Assembly (NCBI RefSeq): GCF_014844055.1
Contig: NZ_CP062167.1
Location: 1,255,501-1,319,500 of the forward strand
DNA: 64,000 bases
Direction of reading: 5' to 3'
Source: Aureimonas sp. OT7
GTDB taxonomy: Bacteria; Pseudomonadota; Alphaproteobacteria; Rhizobiales; Rhizobiaceae
The position numbers and the translations under genes are program-made. This document shows, one piece after another, positions 1 to 11,984 of this stretch. A model generated the notes under the pieces. The model was not told the DNA's origin, made no database searches, and saw nothing but the letters and a program-made list of their open reading frames with translations. Each line of letters opens with the position of its first letter. Position 1 is the stretch's first letter.

Positions 1-315
<315 letters not shown>

Positions 316-317
316 TC

Positions 318-1661
318 ATGAGACAGTTCCTGTTGGCCTGCGCCAGCGTGGCGGCGCTTGCCTGCGCAGCTCCGCAAGCCATGGCGCAAGGAGAAGGCTG
401 GAGCCTGGAGAAGGCGGCGGAGCCCTACAAGGGGTCCGAAATCAGCGTCATTTTCCTGGATCGGCCGGGCTACCGCGCGATCATAGACCTGTTGCCCCAG
501 TTCGAGGAGGCGACGGGCATCAAGGTCAATTACGAGATCGTGCCCTACGAGAACACGCGCGAGCGCCAGGTTCTCAATTTCACGTCGATGGGAGACCTGA
601 CCATCGCCCTGGTCGATCTGGTCTGGATCGGCGAGTTCGCCGAGAATGGCTGGATCGTCCCGGTGGAGGATTTCACCTCCGATCCCGAGATCACCGATCC
701 GAAGCTGAACCTGCAAGGGTTCTTCCCCCTCCTGCTCGATGCGTTCGGCACCTGGGACGGCACGGTCTACGGACTTCCCTTCGACAATTATTCCGGCCTC
801 TTGTTCTATAATCGCTGCATGCTCGAGGAGGCCGGTTTCGATGGGCCGCCCGACAGCTGGGCGCAGTTGAAGGACGAGTATGGCCCGAAGCTGACCAATG
901 ACGGCAAGTTCGCCTTCGCGCTGCAGTCGCGCCGTGGCGAGACGCAGTCCGCCGACAGCTTCATGCGGGTTCTCTGGCCTTTCGGGGGCTCGCTCCTGAA
1001 CGACGAGTTCCGCTCGAACCTGATGAGCGAGGGCAGCCAGGCAGGCCTGAATTTCCGGCAGGAGCTGATGCAGTACATGCCGCAGGGCATCGTCAGCTAC
1101 GATCATAACGAAGCCGTCAACGCACTGGCGCAGGGCCAGGTCGCGATGATCACCGAGTGGTCGTCCTTCTACTCCACGCTTGCCGACCCCGCCACGTCGA
1201 CGCTCGGCGACTGCCTTGCCGTCGCGCCGGAGCCGGAAGGTCCGGCCGGCCGCCTGCCGGCGCTGGGCGGCTTCTCGCTTGCCGTCGCCTCGCAGGCGCC
1301 GGAAGAGCTCCAGAAGGCATCCTGGCTGTTCATCCAGTGGGCGACATCGGAAGACATCGCCCAGGCTTACGTGGATGCAGGCGGCGTCTCCGGCCGCACG
1401 GCGGTCTATGAAAACCCGGAAGTTCGGGAAAAGTACCAGTTCGTCGAGCCGATGGTGGCGTCATGGCAGAAAGGCGTGCCGGAATTCCGTCCGCGCTTCC
1501 CCGCCTGGCCGGCCATTTCGGAGATCGTCGCCGAATGGGGCACCAAGATCATGCTGGGCGAGGTGACCGTGGAGAACGGCGCCAAGGAAATCGGCCAGCG
1601 GATGGAGCAGGTGCTGGAGCAGGAAGGCTATTACGGCGGCGACAAGGCGCTGCTGCAATAG
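318..1661 (+). CDS. Sugar/polyol ABC transporter substrate-binding protein (SmoE/MalE type)
   Basis: Periplasmic solute-binding protein of the CUT1 class, 447 aa. The start at 318 is chosen because a GGAGG ribosome site sits at 309-313 and it begins a clean signal peptide ([20 protein letters not shown], cleavage after AMA). Upstream in-frame codons would add an implausible leader. The mature part has the family pattern of extracellular solute-binding family 1, with a [13 protein letters not shown] hinge segment and a C-terminal helical region. It heads an operon with a SIS protein, two permeases, a regulator and an ATPase, the same component set as the sorbitol/mannitol smo operon of rhizobia and Rhodobacter. 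The substrate cannot be read from sequence; a polyol is inferred from the divergent DCXR-like gene. Confidence 0.9.
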   Translation: MRQFLLACASVAALACAAPQAMAQGEGWSLEKAAEPYKGSEISVIFLDRPGYRAIIDLLPQFEEATGIKVNYEIVPYENTRERQVLNFTSMGDLTIALVDLVWIGEFAENGWIVPVEDFTSDPEITDPKLNLQGFFPLLLDAFGTWDGTVYGLPFDNYSGLLFYNRCMLEEAGFDGPPDSWAQLKDEYGPKLTNDGKFAFALQSRRGETQSADSFMRVLWPFGGSLLNDEFRSNLMSEGSQAGLNFRQELMQYMPQGIVSYDHNEAVNALAQGQVAMITEWSSFYSTLADPATSTLGDCLAVAPEPEGPAGRLPALGGFSLAVASQAPEELQKASWLFIQWATSEDIAQAYVDAGGVSGRTAVYENPEVREKYQFVEPMVASWQKGVPEFRPRFPAWPAISEIVAEWGTKIMLGEVTVENGAKEIGQRMEQVLEQEGYYGGDKALLQ

Positions 1662-2218
1662 TGCCGCCGAGGATCGGCCCCTACCGGGCCGCGCTGGAGG
1701 AGATCGGCGCCGCTCTGGACGCACTGGACGAAGGCGGTTTCGCCGCCTTCGTCCAGGCCATCGCCTCGGCGCGCCGCATCGCCCTTTACGGCGTCGGCCG
1801 CGAGGGGTTGGCGATCAAGGGCTTCGCCATGCGCCTGTTCCATCTGGGGCTCGACGTGTCCATGGTGGGCGACATGACGACACCGCCCATCGGGCCGGGC
1901 GACCTCCTGGTCGTTTCGGCCGGGCCCGGCGGCTTTTCGACCGTTAACGGGCTGATGGGCGTGGCGAGGGCGGCGGGTGCGCGCATCGCCCTCGTCACCG
2001 CCAATCCCGGCGGCAGCGCCGCGCGGCTTGCCGACACCGTGCTGGTGGTGCCGGCACAGACGATGGCAAACGATGTCGGCGGCCACTCCGTGCTGCCGAT
2101 GGGCTCGCTCTTCGAGGGGGCCGAATTCATCCTTTTCGAGATGGCCGTCATGGCCCTGGCCGAGCGTCTGCATATCGATGCCGGCGCAATGCGCGCACGA
2201 CACACGAACTTGGAATAG
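1661..2218 (+). CDS. SIS-domain protein, 6-phospho-3-hexuloisomerase-like
   Basis: 185 aa, starting with GTG at 1661 that shares its G with the TAG stop of the binding-protein gene, so the two are translationally coupled. The protein is a single SIS (sugar isomerase) domain: ALYGVGREGLAIKGFAMRL, then MVGDMTTPPIGPGDLLVVSAGPG, then PMGSLFEGAEFILFE. This order matches 6-phospho-3-hexuloisomerase (HxlB/PHI), which interconverts ketohexose 6-phosphates. The usual SGSGET phosphate loop reads SAGPGGFSTV here, so phosphate binding may differ. Its position between binding protein and permeases suggests it isomerises the imported sugar after oxidation and phosphorylation, although no kinase is visible in the window. 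Confidence 0.8.
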   Translation: MPPRIGPYRAALEEIGAALDALDEGGFAAFVQAIASARRIALYGVGREGLAIKGFAMRLFHLGLDVSMVGDMTTPPIGPGDLLVVSAGPGGFSTVNGLMGVARAAGARIALVTANPGGSAARLADTVLVVPAQTMANDVGGHSVLPMGSLFEGAEFILFEMAVMALAERLHIDAGAMRARHTNLE

Positions 2219-2227
2219 GGCAGGCGG

Positions 2228-3130
2228 ATGACCAGCGACACGCGAACACCGAACAGGGGCTACGGGCGCTTCACGCCGTTCTGGTTTCTGGCGCCGTCGA
2301 TCTTCGTGCTGCTGGCGGTCGGCATCTATCCGCTGCTCTTCGCGCTCGTCACATCGTTCCGACGATACAATATCACCCGCCCACGCGACGGGTTTCCCTT
2401 TATCGGGTTCGACAATTACATCGCCGTCTTCAACGACTCCAGTTTCTGGAACGCGCTCCTGCTGACGCTGCGCTTCTATGTGACGGCGCTGCCGGTGCAG
2501 ATCGCGCTCGGCCTGTTCGTGGCGCTGCTGCTGCACCGGCCGGGGCTCGGCTTCCTGCGCGCCTTCGCCCGTGTGTCGCTGGTCGTGCCGCTGGCGACCA
2601 CCTATGCGGTCGTCGGCCTCGTCGGGCGCCTCATCTTCAACGGCAATTTCGGCGTCGCCAACCAGATCATCGGGTGGGCCGGTGTGCCGGGCTTCGACTG
2701 GCTGGGCTCTCCGGCAGGTGCCTTCGCCGCCATCGTCATGATGGACATCTGGCAGTGGACGCCCTTCTGCGCGCTCATCTTCCTGGCCGGGCTGTCGATG
2801 GTGCCGGTGGAGATCGAAGAGGCGGCACGCCTGGAGACACGGTCGAAGCTTGCTTTGCTGCGCCATGTACAACTGCCCTATCTTCTGCCCGGGCTCACGG
2901 CCATCCTGATCCTGCGCTCGGCCGACGTGCTGAAGCTGTTCGACATGGTCTTCGTGATGACGCGCGGCGGTCCCGGCTCGGCCACCGACCTCGTCTCCGT
3001 CTATATCCAGAGGGTGGGCTTCCGCGTCTTCGACATGGGGATGGCGTCGGCCCAGGCGATCATCCTGCTCATCTTCACCATCATCATCAGCCGCCTTTAC
3101 ATCCGCCTCTTCTACCGGGAGATCGAATGA
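2228..3130 (+). CDS. Sugar ABC transporter permease (MalF/SmoF type)
   Basis: 300 aa inner-membrane permease. About six transmembrane segments are visible, beginning with FWFLAPSIFVLLAVGIYPLLFALV. The cytoplasmic EAA loop, which contacts the ATPase, reads EIEEAARLETRSKLALLRHVQLPYLLPG. MalF-type proteins pair with a MalG-type partner, here the next gene, which overlaps it by 4 nt. The ATG at 2228 follows a GGGCAGGCGG stretch 9 nt after the SIS gene stop. Confidence 0.92.
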   Translation: MTSDTRTPNRGYGRFTPFWFLAPSIFVLLAVGIYPLLFALVTSFRRYNITRPRDGFPFIGFDNYIAVFNDSSFWNALLLTLRFYVTALPVQIALGLFVALLLHRPGLGFLRAFARVSLVVPLATTYAVVGLVGRLIFNGNFGVANQIIGWAGVPGFDWLGSPAGAFAAIVMMDIWQWTPFCALIFLAGLSMVPVEIEEAARLETRSKLALLRHVQLPYLLPGLTAILILRSADVLKLFDMVFVMTRGGPGSATDLVSVYIQRVGFRVFDMGMASAQAIILLIFTIIISRLYIRLFYREIE

Positions 3131-3948
3131 TGACCTCGCCGCTTTCGCGCGCCCTGCACGCGCTCGGCCTTCTGGCCGTCATCATCTTCACGCTGTTTCC
3201 CTTCTACTGGATGGTCTCCTCCAGCCTGAAGCAGCAATCGGACCTCCTGGCCTCGCCGCCATTGTGGATATTCAACCCGACGCTCGACCATTATCGCGCC
3301 GTCCTGGCCGACCCGCGTGTCCTGTCGTCCATCGGCGACTCGCTCATCGTCGCCAGCGTCACGACCGCCATCGCGGTGCTTCTGGGCACGCCGGCGGCCT
3401 ATGCCCTGGCGCGGTTCGACTTTCGCGGCAAATCCGATCTCTGGTTCTGGTTCATCTCCAACCGCATGGTGTCTCCCATCGTGCTGGCGCTGCCGGTCTA
3501 CCTTCTGGCAAACCAGCTTCGGCTGCTCGACAGCTATGCCGTGCTGGTGCTGATCTACCTGACCTTCAACCTGCCGATCGTCGTCTGGATCTGCACGGAC
3601 CAGTTCCGCTCCATTCCCGGCGAGCTGGAGCAGGCCGCGCGGCTGGATGGCGCCAGCCAGTTCACCATCTTCCGCCGCATCTACGTGCCGCTCGGCGTGC
3701 CGGGCATCGCCGTCTCGGCGATCTTCAGCTTCATCTTCTCGTGGAACGAGCTGATGTACGCGCTGGTGCTGACGCGGCGCAACGTGCAGACCGCGCCCGT
3801 CATCGCAACCAGCTTCATGTCGGGCTACGAGCTGCCCTGGGGCAAGATCATGGCCACGGGCACGCTGATCGTCCTGCCGGTCACCGTCTTCGCCATCCTC
3901 GTCTCGCGCCACATGATCCGCGGCCTGACCATGGGCGCCACCAAATGA
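3127..3948 (+). CDS. Sugar ABC transporter permease (MalG/SmoG type)
   Basis: 273 aa starting with tandem ATGATG codons at 3127/3130 that overlap the stop of the preceding permease (ATGA). It has the MalG pattern: an N-terminal membrane helix, FPFYWMVSSSLKQ after the first segment, six predicted membrane spans and an EAA loop (ELEQAARLDGASQFTIFRRIYVPLGVPG). It forms the translocation pore together with the 2228-3130 product. Its 3' end overlaps the regulator gene by 4 nt, so the operon continues. Confidence 0.92.
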   Translation: MMTSPLSRALHALGLLAVIIFTLFPFYWMVSSSLKQQSDLLASPPLWIFNPTLDHYRAVLADPRVLSSIGDSLIVASVTTAIAVLLGTPAAYALARFDFRGKSDLWFWFISNRMVSPIVLALPVYLLANQLRLLDSYAVLVLIYLTFNLPIVVWICTDQFRSIPGELEQAARLDGASQFTIFRRIYVPLGVPGIAVSAIFSFIFSWNELMYALVLTRRNVQTAPVIATSFMSGYELPWGKIMATGTLIVLPVTVFAILVSRHMIRGLTMGATK

Positions 3949-4937
3949 GCGTCGTAGAAAGCGGCTTTGCTCCCGACGGGTCGTTGCCGGAGGGCGGCGA
4001 ACTGACGGCGCGCGCCATCTGGTACTATTATGTCGGCGGCATGACCCAGCAGCAGGTGGCCGAAAAACTCGGCCTGACCCGGCTTCGCGTCAACCGGATC
4101 ATCGGGCAGGCGCGAGCCGACGGGCTCGTCCGTTTCGACATCCGCATGCCCATTGCCGGCTGCATCGCGCTGGCGGAGGCGCTGGCGGAACGGTTCGGCC
4201 TTGCCGAAGCCGTCGTCGTGCCGGCGCTGGGCTCGGTCGAGGAAACCCAGCGCGCGGTAGGCGAGGCGGCCGGAACGCTGCTGGATGCGATGCTGGAGCC
4301 GGGAATCGACCTCGGACTCGGCTGGGGCCGCACGCTGTGGGCGGGCGTGCGCAACCTGACCGCCCGCAGGCTGGCCGACGCCGACGTGGTGACGCTGATG
4401 GGCAGCCTGACGCGGGGCTCGGGCATCAACACGATCGGCGTGGCCACCGCCGTCGCCACTCGCATCGCCGCCGAATGCCATTATCTGGCGGCCCCCATCT
4501 ACTGCCCGACGACCGACATCCGCGCCGCGCTGCTGTCGCATCCGGGGCTGGAAGAGGTGCTGGCACGCGCGGCGGCGGTGGACATCGCCATGGTTTCGGT
4601 GGGCGATCTTTCGTCCCGCTCCATCCTCGCCTCCACCAGCATCGTGGCGCACGAACTGGAGAGCCTGCGGCAGGCGGGCGCGGTAGGCGACGTGCTCGGC
4701 ACCTTCCTCGATGTCGACGGCCGTCCGGTGGATCATTCGCTGCGCCAGCGCGTCGTCGGGCTGTCGCCCGACACCTTCGCCGCCATCCCCGTGCGCATCC
4801 TGGCGTCGGGGGGGCTGCACAAGGTTCCCATCGTCCGGGCCACCCTTCTGGGGCCCACCGTCACCCATCTCGTTACCGACGAAGCCGTCGCCCGACGCCT
4901 TTTGGCCGGAGACGACATCGAACATGCAGAGGCTTGA
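3945..4937 (+). CDS. SorC/DeoR-family sugar-binding transcriptional regulator
   Basis: 330 aa, ATG at 3945 overlapping the permease stop. Residues ~15-65 form a helix-turn-helix ([21 protein letters not shown]), followed by the C-terminal sugar-phosphate-binding domain of the SorC family ([12 protein letters not shown] and [13 protein letters not shown] near the end). Members of this family sense a phosphorylated sugar and control their own polyol operon. Being inside the operon, between permease and ATPase, it would be autoregulated. The likely operator is the inverted repeat at 216-241. Confidence 0.88.
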   Translation: MSVVESGFAPDGSLPEGGELTARAIWYYYVGGMTQQQVAEKLGLTRLRVNRIIGQARADGLVRFDIRMPIAGCIALAEALAERFGLAEAVVVPALGSVEETQRAVGEAAGTLLDAMLEPGIDLGLGWGRTLWAGVRNLTARRLADADVVTLMGSLTRGSGINTIGVATAVATRIAAECHYLAAPIYCPTTDIRAALLSHPGLEEVLARAAAVDIAMVSVGDLSSRSILASTSIVAHELESLRQAGAVGDVLGTFLDVDGRPVDHSLRQRVVGLSPDTFAAIPVRILASGGLHKVPIVRATLLGPTVTHLVTDEAVARRLLAGDDIEHAEA

Positions 4938-4941
4938 ACCC

Positions 4942-6017
<1,076 letters not shown>

Positions 6018-6021
<4 letters not shown>

Positions 6022-7721
6022 CGCGCGGCCGATTGCGGCAGGACGTTCTGGTAGCCGTAGGCATTCTGCCGCGTCGCCACCGGGAACGGGTCCGGCGGGT
6101 TGTCGTAGACCGGCGCGAGGTGCAGCAGCGGCAGGATCCGCTCGAAGATGCGGCCGCCGGCCGGCACGGCATTCCAGCCCGAGGTGCGGAAGCCGTAGGT
6201 CTCCTTCGATCCCTTCGGCTCGTCCAGGATCACGAGCATCAGGTATTTCGGATTGTTGGCCGGCAGTACACCCATGAAGGAGGTCATCACGCGCGACTTG
6301 TCATAGCGTCCGTTGACGACCTTTTCGGCCGTGCCCGTCTTGCCGCCGATGAAATAGCCGGGCACGTTCGCGCGCTTGGCGGAGCCCATCACGGCGTTCA
6401 GCCGCATCAGGTAGCGCAAGGTCTCGCTCGTTTCCGGGGCCACGACATTGTCGGCGATCATGCGGTCGGCGACGGGCGTATCCTTGATGAATGTGGGGCG
6501 GATCAGGTGACCGCCATTGACGAGCCCGGCCACGCCCGTCGCCGCCTGCAGGGGCGTAACGGCAAGGCCATGGCCGAAGGCGATGGTGGCGGTGTTCACT
6601 TCGGTCCACCGCTTCGGCACGATGGGGGCCGCGCTTTCCGGCAGCTCCGTGGTCAGCCGGGTCGTCTCGCCCATCTTGGCCAGGAAGGCCTTGTGCTTCT
6701 CCACGCCGACCGCCAGCGCCATCTTGCCGAAGGCGATGTTGGACGACACCAGGAACGCTTCCGGAAGGTTCAGCGGCCGGTACTCGCCGCGATAGTCGCG
6801 GATGGCGAAGCGCCCGAAGCTCAGCGGCTTGGATGCGTCGATGACCGAGCGGAGGTTGAACTGCCCGCTATCGATCGCCATCGCGGTGGTGAGGGCCTTG
6901 AAGGTGGAGCCCATCTCGTAGACGCCGACATTGATGCGGTTGATATTTTCCTTCTTCAAGGCCTGTGTCGGATCGTTGGGATCGAAGTCGGGCAGGGACA
7001 CCAGCGACAGGACCTCGCCATTGGTGACGTCCATCAGCAGCCCGGCCCCGCCGACGGCCTCGTATTTCTCGATCTCCTTCGCCAACTGGTCGGTAAAGGC
7101 GTGCTGGACATACAGATCGATGGATAGCTGGACCGGGTCGAGGTCGGCGCGCTCATAGCGCATGCCGGTGGTGCGCAACACGCCGAGGCCGGACGTGTCG
7201 ATCCATTTCTCGATGCCGGCGATGCCGACATTGTCCACGTTGACCGCCCCGAGCACCTGCGCCGCCGCCGGCCCGTTCGGATAGAGGCGCTTGACCTCCT
7301 CGCGGAAGCCGATGCCCGGAATGCCGAGGTTCAGGATTTCCTGTTGCTTGGCGGGGCTGATCGACCGCTTGATCCAGGTGAAGCCGGATTTGCCGCTGAG
7401 CCGCTGATAAAGCGACCTGGCATTCAGGTCCGGCATCGCCGTCAGAAGCTTTTCCACCGCCTCGTCGGCGTCCACGATGCGGCGCGGCTCGGCGTAGACG
7501 GAGAAGGTGGCAAGGTCGCGCGCCAGGATGTTGCCGTTGCGGTCGAGGATGTCCGGCCGTGCCGTGGAGGGGGCGGCGATGCCGTAATTGGGCACCGCTG
7601 GCTCGCTGTAGGCGAAATCCACGAGCCGCGCGACGATGGCGACATGCGCGGCGAGGAAGATGCCGAGCACGAGGTTGACGCGGACACGGCTCTTGCCGGA
7701 TTCCATCCTGTTCTGGGGCAT
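6018..7721 (-). CDS. Penicillin-binding protein, FtsI/PBP3-type transpeptidase
   Basis: 567 aa class B PBP that cross-links peptidoglycan, probably at the septum. One N-terminal membrane helix (residues ~14-35) is followed by the dimerisation domain ([13 protein letters not shown]) and the transpeptidase domain with all three active motifs: STFK with nucleophile Ser272, SSN at 326-328 and KTG at 461-463. The start at 7721 (MPQNRMES) is a judgement; 7706 and 7766 are alternatives and none has a strong ribosome site. No other division or cell-wall (dcw) genes flank it: neighbours are a sugar ABC operon and galE. It could be the only FtsI, relocated, or a second copy. Confidence 0.88.
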
Positions 7722-7840
7722 TGGCGGCTCACGCTCTGTCGAAGGCCCGAAGGCCCGTCCATCCATCCATGATGGCAGTCGCCGCGTTGAGAACTGGTTA
7801 ACCTTGATTGATGCCCGGCATGAAAGTTTCGTGCACAGAG

Positions 7841-8830
7841 CTACGGGGTGTTGCGGCGCGCCAGCTTTTCTTCCCAGCGCAGCGCGCTGCGCACGATGCC
7901 GGGCAGGTCGTCGTGACGGGGTGTCCAGTCGAACAGCGCGCGGGCCCGGCTGCCGTCCGCCACGATGGCGGAGGCATCGCCCGGCCGCCGCCCGGCCGTC
8001 TCCACCGGAAAATCGTGCCCCACCACCTCCCGAACGGTGTCGAGCACCTCCAGCACCGAATAGCCGCGTCCGTAGCCGCAATTGGCCACGGTGCTGGCGC
8101 CGCCACTGCGCAGATAGTCCAGCGCGCCGGCATGCGCCCCGACGAGGTCGGTGACATGGATATAGTCGCGGACGCAGGTGCCGTCCCGCGTGGGGTAGTC
8201 CGTGCCATAGACCTTCATGCCGTCGCGCTTGCCGAGCGCCGTCTCGCAGGCAACCTTGATGAGGTGCGTGGCGCCGCGCGTCGACTGGCCGGTACGGCCA
8301 TCCGGATCGGCCCCCGCCACGTTGAAATAGCGCAGGATGGCATAGCGCATCGCGTGGGCTGCGCCGACGTCCTCCAACATGCGCTCGGTCATCAGCTTGG
8401 AGGCGCCATAAGGCGATTCGGGTGTCGTCGGCGCGGCCTCCGTCACCGGTACGGCCTCGGGCGATCCGTAGACGGCGGCCGTGGACGAGAAGATGAAATT
8501 GTCGACGCCGCCGGCCACCGCCGCGGCGATGAGGCTGCGGCTGCGCACGGTGTTGTTGAGGTAATATTCCAGCGGGTCGGCGACCGAGTCCGGCACCACG
8601 ACGGAGCCGGCGAAATGGATGATCGAATCGACATTGCGTTCGGCGATGAGGCGCTCGACCATGGGCTGGTCGCCGATATCGCCCACGACCAGTTCCGCGC
8701 CGGGCGCGACGGCCCAGTCGAAGCCGGTGGACAGCCGGTCCAGCACGACCACCGTCTCTCCCCGGTCGAGGAGTTCATAGACCATGTGGCTGCCGATATA
8801 GCCTGCGCCGCCGGTTACCAGAATCGTCAT
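7841..8830 (-). CDS. galE: UDP-glucose 4-epimerase
   Basis: 329 aa extended SDR that interconverts UDP-glucose and UDP-galactose for surface polysaccharides. It has the NAD motif TGGAGYIG at residues 6-13, a SSTAAVYG strand with the catalytic Ser/Thr around 115-117, the YGASK motif with Tyr141 and Lys145, and a family-typical RYFNVAGADP segment. Length is normal for bacterial GalE. It stands 27 nt from trmL on the same strand and may be cotranscribed with it. Confidence 0.93.
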   Translation of the reverse strand: MTILVTGGAGYIGSHMVYELLDRGETVVVLDRLSTGFDWAVAPGAELVVGDIGDQPMVERLIAERNVDSIIHFAGSVVVPDSVADPLEYYLNNTVRSRSLIAAAVAGGVDNFIFSSTAAVYGSPEAVPVTEAAPTTPESPYGASKLMTERMLEDVGAAHAMRYAILRYFNVAGADPDGRTGQSTRGATHLIKVACETALGKRDGMKVYGTDYPTRDGTCVRDYIHVTDLVGAHAGALDYLRSGGASTVANCGYGRGYSVLEVLDTVREVVGHDFPVETAGRRPGDASAIVADGSRARALFDWTPRHDDLPGIVRSALRWEEKLARRNTP

Positions 8831-8857
8831 GTAGCCTGCCTTCTTTCGGTTTCGCCG

Positions 8858-9313
8858 TCAGCCGCGCGTCTGCCGCAACGCCTCTCCCAGCACCATGGCC
8901 GCGCTGACGGCAAGGTTCAAGGAGCGCGCGCCCGCAACCATCGGAATGGTCAGGCGGACATCGGCCGCGTCGTGCACATGGGCGGGAACCCCGGCGCTTT
9001 CACGGCCGAACAGCAGAATATCCCGCGCGTCGTAGGAAAAGTCGGTGTAAGCGCGCTCTGCCCTGGTGGTCAGAAGGACGATGCGCCGCCCCGCCTCGCG
9101 CCGGGCCCTGTCGAAGGCCGGGTACTCGACATGGCGGCGCAGCGTCGCCAATTCCAGGTAATCCATGCCGGCGCGCCGCAGATTGCGGTCGGACAGGTCG
9201 AAACCCGCGGGCTCGATGATTTCGACGGGCACGCCCATGCAGGCGCCCAGCCGCAGGATGGTGCCGGCATTGCCTGCGATGTCCGGCTGGTAGAGAGCGA
9301 TGGAAACTGTCAT
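8858..9313 (-). CDS. trmL: tRNA (cytidine(34)-2'-O)-methyltransferase
   Basis: 151 aa SPOUT methyltransferase, the size of TrmL/YibK. It methylates the ribose of the wobble nucleotide in tRNA-Leu. The start at 9313 gives the conserved N-terminus IALYQPDIAGNAGTILRLGA. The trefoil-knot SAM-binding motifs LLFGRESAGVP and IPM.....SLNLAVSAAMVLGE are intact. It is divergent from the ABC exporter gene with 26 nt between starts. Confidence 0.93.
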   Translation of the reverse strand: MTVSIALYQPDIAGNAGTILRLGACMGVPVEIIEPAGFDLSDRNLRRAGMDYLELATLRRHVEYPAFDRARREAGRRIVLLTTRAERAYTDFSYDARDILLFGRESAGVPAHVHDAADVRLTIPMVAGARSLNLAVSAAMVLGEALRQTRG

Positions 9314-9339
9314 GTCGGATTGATAGACGATGGCGCGCC

Positions 9340-11256
9340 ATGACAGAAGACGAGGGATTCCAGGCCATGTACCGGAAGTTCGAACGGCTGGTGAATCCCT
9401 TCCCGGATAGCGGCGGCCGCCGGCCGCCGGCATCCCTCATGGCCTTCGTCTGGTATTATGTGCGGCCTCTCTGGCCGCTTTTCCTTGCCGTCGCGGCGCT
9501 GACCGCCGCGGTGGCGGTGCTGGAAGTGATGTTGTTCTCGTTCGTTGGCTCGATCGTCGACTGGCTCACCTCCACCCCGCGTGAGACCTTCCTGGCGGAA
9601 CAGGGCTGGACGCTGGCCGGCATGGCCGCCGTCATCCTGGTGCTGCTGCCGGCACTGGTGCTGCTGGAGTGCCTGTTCACCTTCCAGGGCATCTTCGCCA
9701 ATTTCCCGATGCGCTTCCGCTGGACGGTGCACAACTGGCTGCTCGACCAGTCCCTCGGCTTCTTCCACGACGAATTCGCGGGCCGCGTCGCCACCAAGCT
9801 CATGCAGACGGCGCTGGCGGTGCGCGAAACCGTGATGAAGAGCATCGAGGTGCTGCTGTATGTCACGGTGTACTTCACCGGCGTCGTGGTGCTGATCGCC
9901 GCCGCGGACTGGCGCCTGACCCTTCCCTTCATCGGCTGGCTGGTCCTGTATGTCGCGATGCTGCGCTATTTCATCCCGCGGCTGATGGTCGTTGCCGAAA
10001 ACCAGGCCGACGCTCGCGCGCTGATGACCGGGCGTATCGTCGACGCCTATTCCAACATCGGTACCGTCAAGCTGTTCGCCCATACGCGGCGCGAGGCCGA
10101 CCATGCACGCGACTCGATGCGCGGCTTTCTCGGCACCGTCTACGGGCAGGCACGGCTGATCACGGCCTTCTATGTCTGCCTCTACCTTCTCAACTCGCTG
10201 CTGCTCTTCTCGGTCGCCGCGGTGGGAATCGGCCTGTGGCTCGGCGAGCTTCTGACGGTCGGCGCCATCGCCGTCGCCACCGGGCTGGTGCTGCGGCTCA
10301 ACGGCATGTCCCAATGGATCATGTGGGAGGTGTCCAGCCTGTTCGAGAACATCGGGACCATTCGCGACGGCATATCCACATTCACCCTGCCGGTCGCGCT
10401 GGAAGACAGGCGCGATGCAACCGAACTGCGCGTGACGGCGGGGGAGGTCGTGTTCGACAAGGTCTCCTTCTCCTATGCGGCGGCCCTGCCGCACCGGCCG
10501 GCCGGCCCGGTGGTGGAGGACTTCTCGCTCACCATCCGTCCCGGCGAGAAGATCGGGCTGGTCGGGCGCTCCGGCGCCGGCAAGTCCACGCTGCTCAACC
10601 TTCTCCTGCGCTTCTACGATGTATCCTCCGGCCGAATCAGCATCGACGGGCAGGACATCGCCGGCGTCACCCAGGCATCGCTGCGGCGTCAGATCGGCAT
10701 GGTCACGCAGGATACCTCGCTGCTCCATCGTACGATCCGCGACAATGTCCTGTACGGCCGCCCGGACGCCGACGAGGAAGATCTGCTGCGCGCCATCCGG
10801 CGCGCCGAGGCCGAGGGCTTCATTGCAAGCCTTTCGGACAGGGAGGGCCGCAACGGCCTCGATGCCGAGGTGGGAGAGCGGGGCGTCAAGCTGTCGGGCG
10901 GGCAGCGGCAGCGGATCGCGATCGCCCGCGTCATGCTGAAGGATGCGCCCATCCTGCTTCTCGACGAGGCGACCTCGGCGCTCGACTCGGAGGTCGAGGC
11001 CGCCATCGCCGAGAACCTGTACCGGCTGATGGAAGGCAAGACCGTCATTGCCATCGCCCATCGCCTGTCCACCATCGCCGCGCTTGACCGCCTGGTGGTG
11101 ATGGACAAGGGACGGATCGTGGAGCAGGGCACCCACGCCCAGCTGCTGGCCGCGGACGGCATCTACGCGCAGTTGTGGCACCGCCAGGTGGGCGGATTCC
11201 TGGAATGTACCGACGCGCCGCAGCCCGAGGATAATGCCGCCTATATGCAGCCATAG
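9340..11256 (+). CDS. ABC exporter, fused permease and ATPase
   Basis: 638 aa half-transporter. Residues ~30-330 carry six membrane spans and the rest is the nucleotide-binding domain, with Walker A GRSGAGKST, signature LSGGQRQR, Walker B ILLLDEATSALD and the H-loop AHRLST. A second, diverged paralogue of the same architecture is at 45504-47303. Family members export lipids, peptides or drugs; nothing in the sequence or context specifies the substrate. The N-terminal 25 residues are a soluble extension. Confidence 0.88.
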   Translation: MTEDEGFQAMYRKFERLVNPFPDSGGRRPPASLMAFVWYYVRPLWPLFLAVAALTAAVAVLEVMLFSFVGSIVDWLTSTPRETFLAEQGWTLAGMAAVILVLLPALVLLECLFTFQGIFANFPMRFRWTVHNWLLDQSLGFFHDEFAGRVATKLMQTALAVRETVMKSIEVLLYVTVYFTGVVVLIAAADWRLTLPFIGWLVLYVAMLRYFIPRLMVVAENQADARALMTGRIVDAYSNIGTVKLFAHTRREADHARDSMRGFLGTVYGQARLITAFYVCLYLLNSLLLFSVAAVGIGLWLGELLTVGAIAVATGLVLRLNGMSQWIMWEVSSLFENIGTIRDGISTFTLPVALEDRRDATELRVTAGEVVFDKVSFSYAAALPHRPAGPVVEDFSLTIRPGEKIGLVGRSGAGKSTLLNLLLRFYDVSSGRISIDGQDIAGVTQASLRRQIGMVTQDTSLLHRTIRDNVLYGRPDADEEDLLRAIRRAEAEGFIASLSDREGRNGLDAEVGERGVKLSGGQRQRIAIARVMLKDAPILLLDEATSALDSEVEAAIAENLYRLMEGKTVIAIAHRLSTIAALDRLVVMDKGRIVEQGTHAQLLAADGIYAQLWHRQVGGFLECTDAPQPEDNAAYMQP

Positions 11257-11396
11257 TCTGGACAAGTTCCAAGTGGCCGCTTAAGAAAACCCGCCGGTCC
11301 ACGGACCTTCGGCCAGGCGGATTCACGCATCTGGGCGAATCGTTTTCCTGCCGGCCGACAGTGCCGGTTCGCGCCGGCAAGCCTGAGGGAGCATGA

Positions 11397-11963
11397 TTGG
11401 CCGTGAGCGTTGACCACACATCGGAACCCACCCGCCGGGATTTCCTCTACATCGCGACGGGTGCCGCAGGCGCCGTAGGCGCGGCAGCGCTGGCCTGGCC
11501 ATTCATCGACCAGATGAACCCCGATGCCGCCACGCTGGCGCTGGCCCAGATCGACGTCGATGTCAGCCAGATCGCCGAAGGCCAGTCGATCACCGCGAAA
11601 TGGCGGGGTCGCCCCGTCTTCGTGCGCCAGCGCACGCCGGCCGAGATCGAGGAAGCCAAGCAGGTTCCGCTCGCAGATCTGAAGGATCCTCTGGCACGCA
11701 ACGCGAATCTTTCTGCCGATGCGCCCGCCACCGACGCCAACCGCGCCGTTCCGGAGCGGGAGCAGTGGCTGGTCATGATCGGCGTGTGCACGCATCTCGG
11801 CTGCATCCCGCTTGGCCAGGCAGGCGATTACGATGGCTGGTACTGCCCGTGCCACGGCTCGCACTACGACACGGCCGGGCGTATCCGCCAGGGCCCGGCA
11901 CCGGAGAACATGCATATTCCGGTCTATGAATTCACCAATGACACGACTATCCGTATCGGTTGA
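11397..11963 (+). CDS. petA: Ubiquinol-cytochrome c reductase iron-sulfur (Rieske) subunit
   Basis: 188 aa Rieske protein of the bc1 complex, which passes electrons from ubiquinol to cytochrome c1. It has a twin-arginine signal (TRRDFL) leading into the membrane anchor, and the two cluster-binding boxes CTHLGC and CPCHGSHYD. The start is taken as TTG at 11397 because GAGGGA (11385-11390) is spaced 6 nt from it; GTG at 11403 is the alternative. It is the first gene of petABC. Confidence 0.93.
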   Translation: MAVSVDHTSEPTRRDFLYIATGAAGAVGAAALAWPFIDQMNPDAATLALAQIDVDVSQIAEGQSITAKWRGRPVFVRQRTPAEIEEAKQVPLADLKDPLARNANLSADAPATDANRAVPEREQWLVMIGVCTHLGCIPLGQAGDYDGWYCPCHGSHYDTAGRIRQGPAPENMHIPVYEFTNDTTIRIG

Positions 11964-11984
11964 CGAGGGGGAAACGCTGCAATC

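Noticed and set aside
7741..7775. Tandem GAAGGCCC and CATC repeats upstream of the PBP
   Set aside because: Only two to three short copies in GC-rich DNA; within chance expectation and without a pairing or phasing pattern.
9310..11265. 651-codon open frame on the minus strand
   Set aside because: It mirrors the ABC exporter on the plus strand and encodes His/Gln/Arg-rich sequence with no domain, a usual effect of high-GC codon bias.
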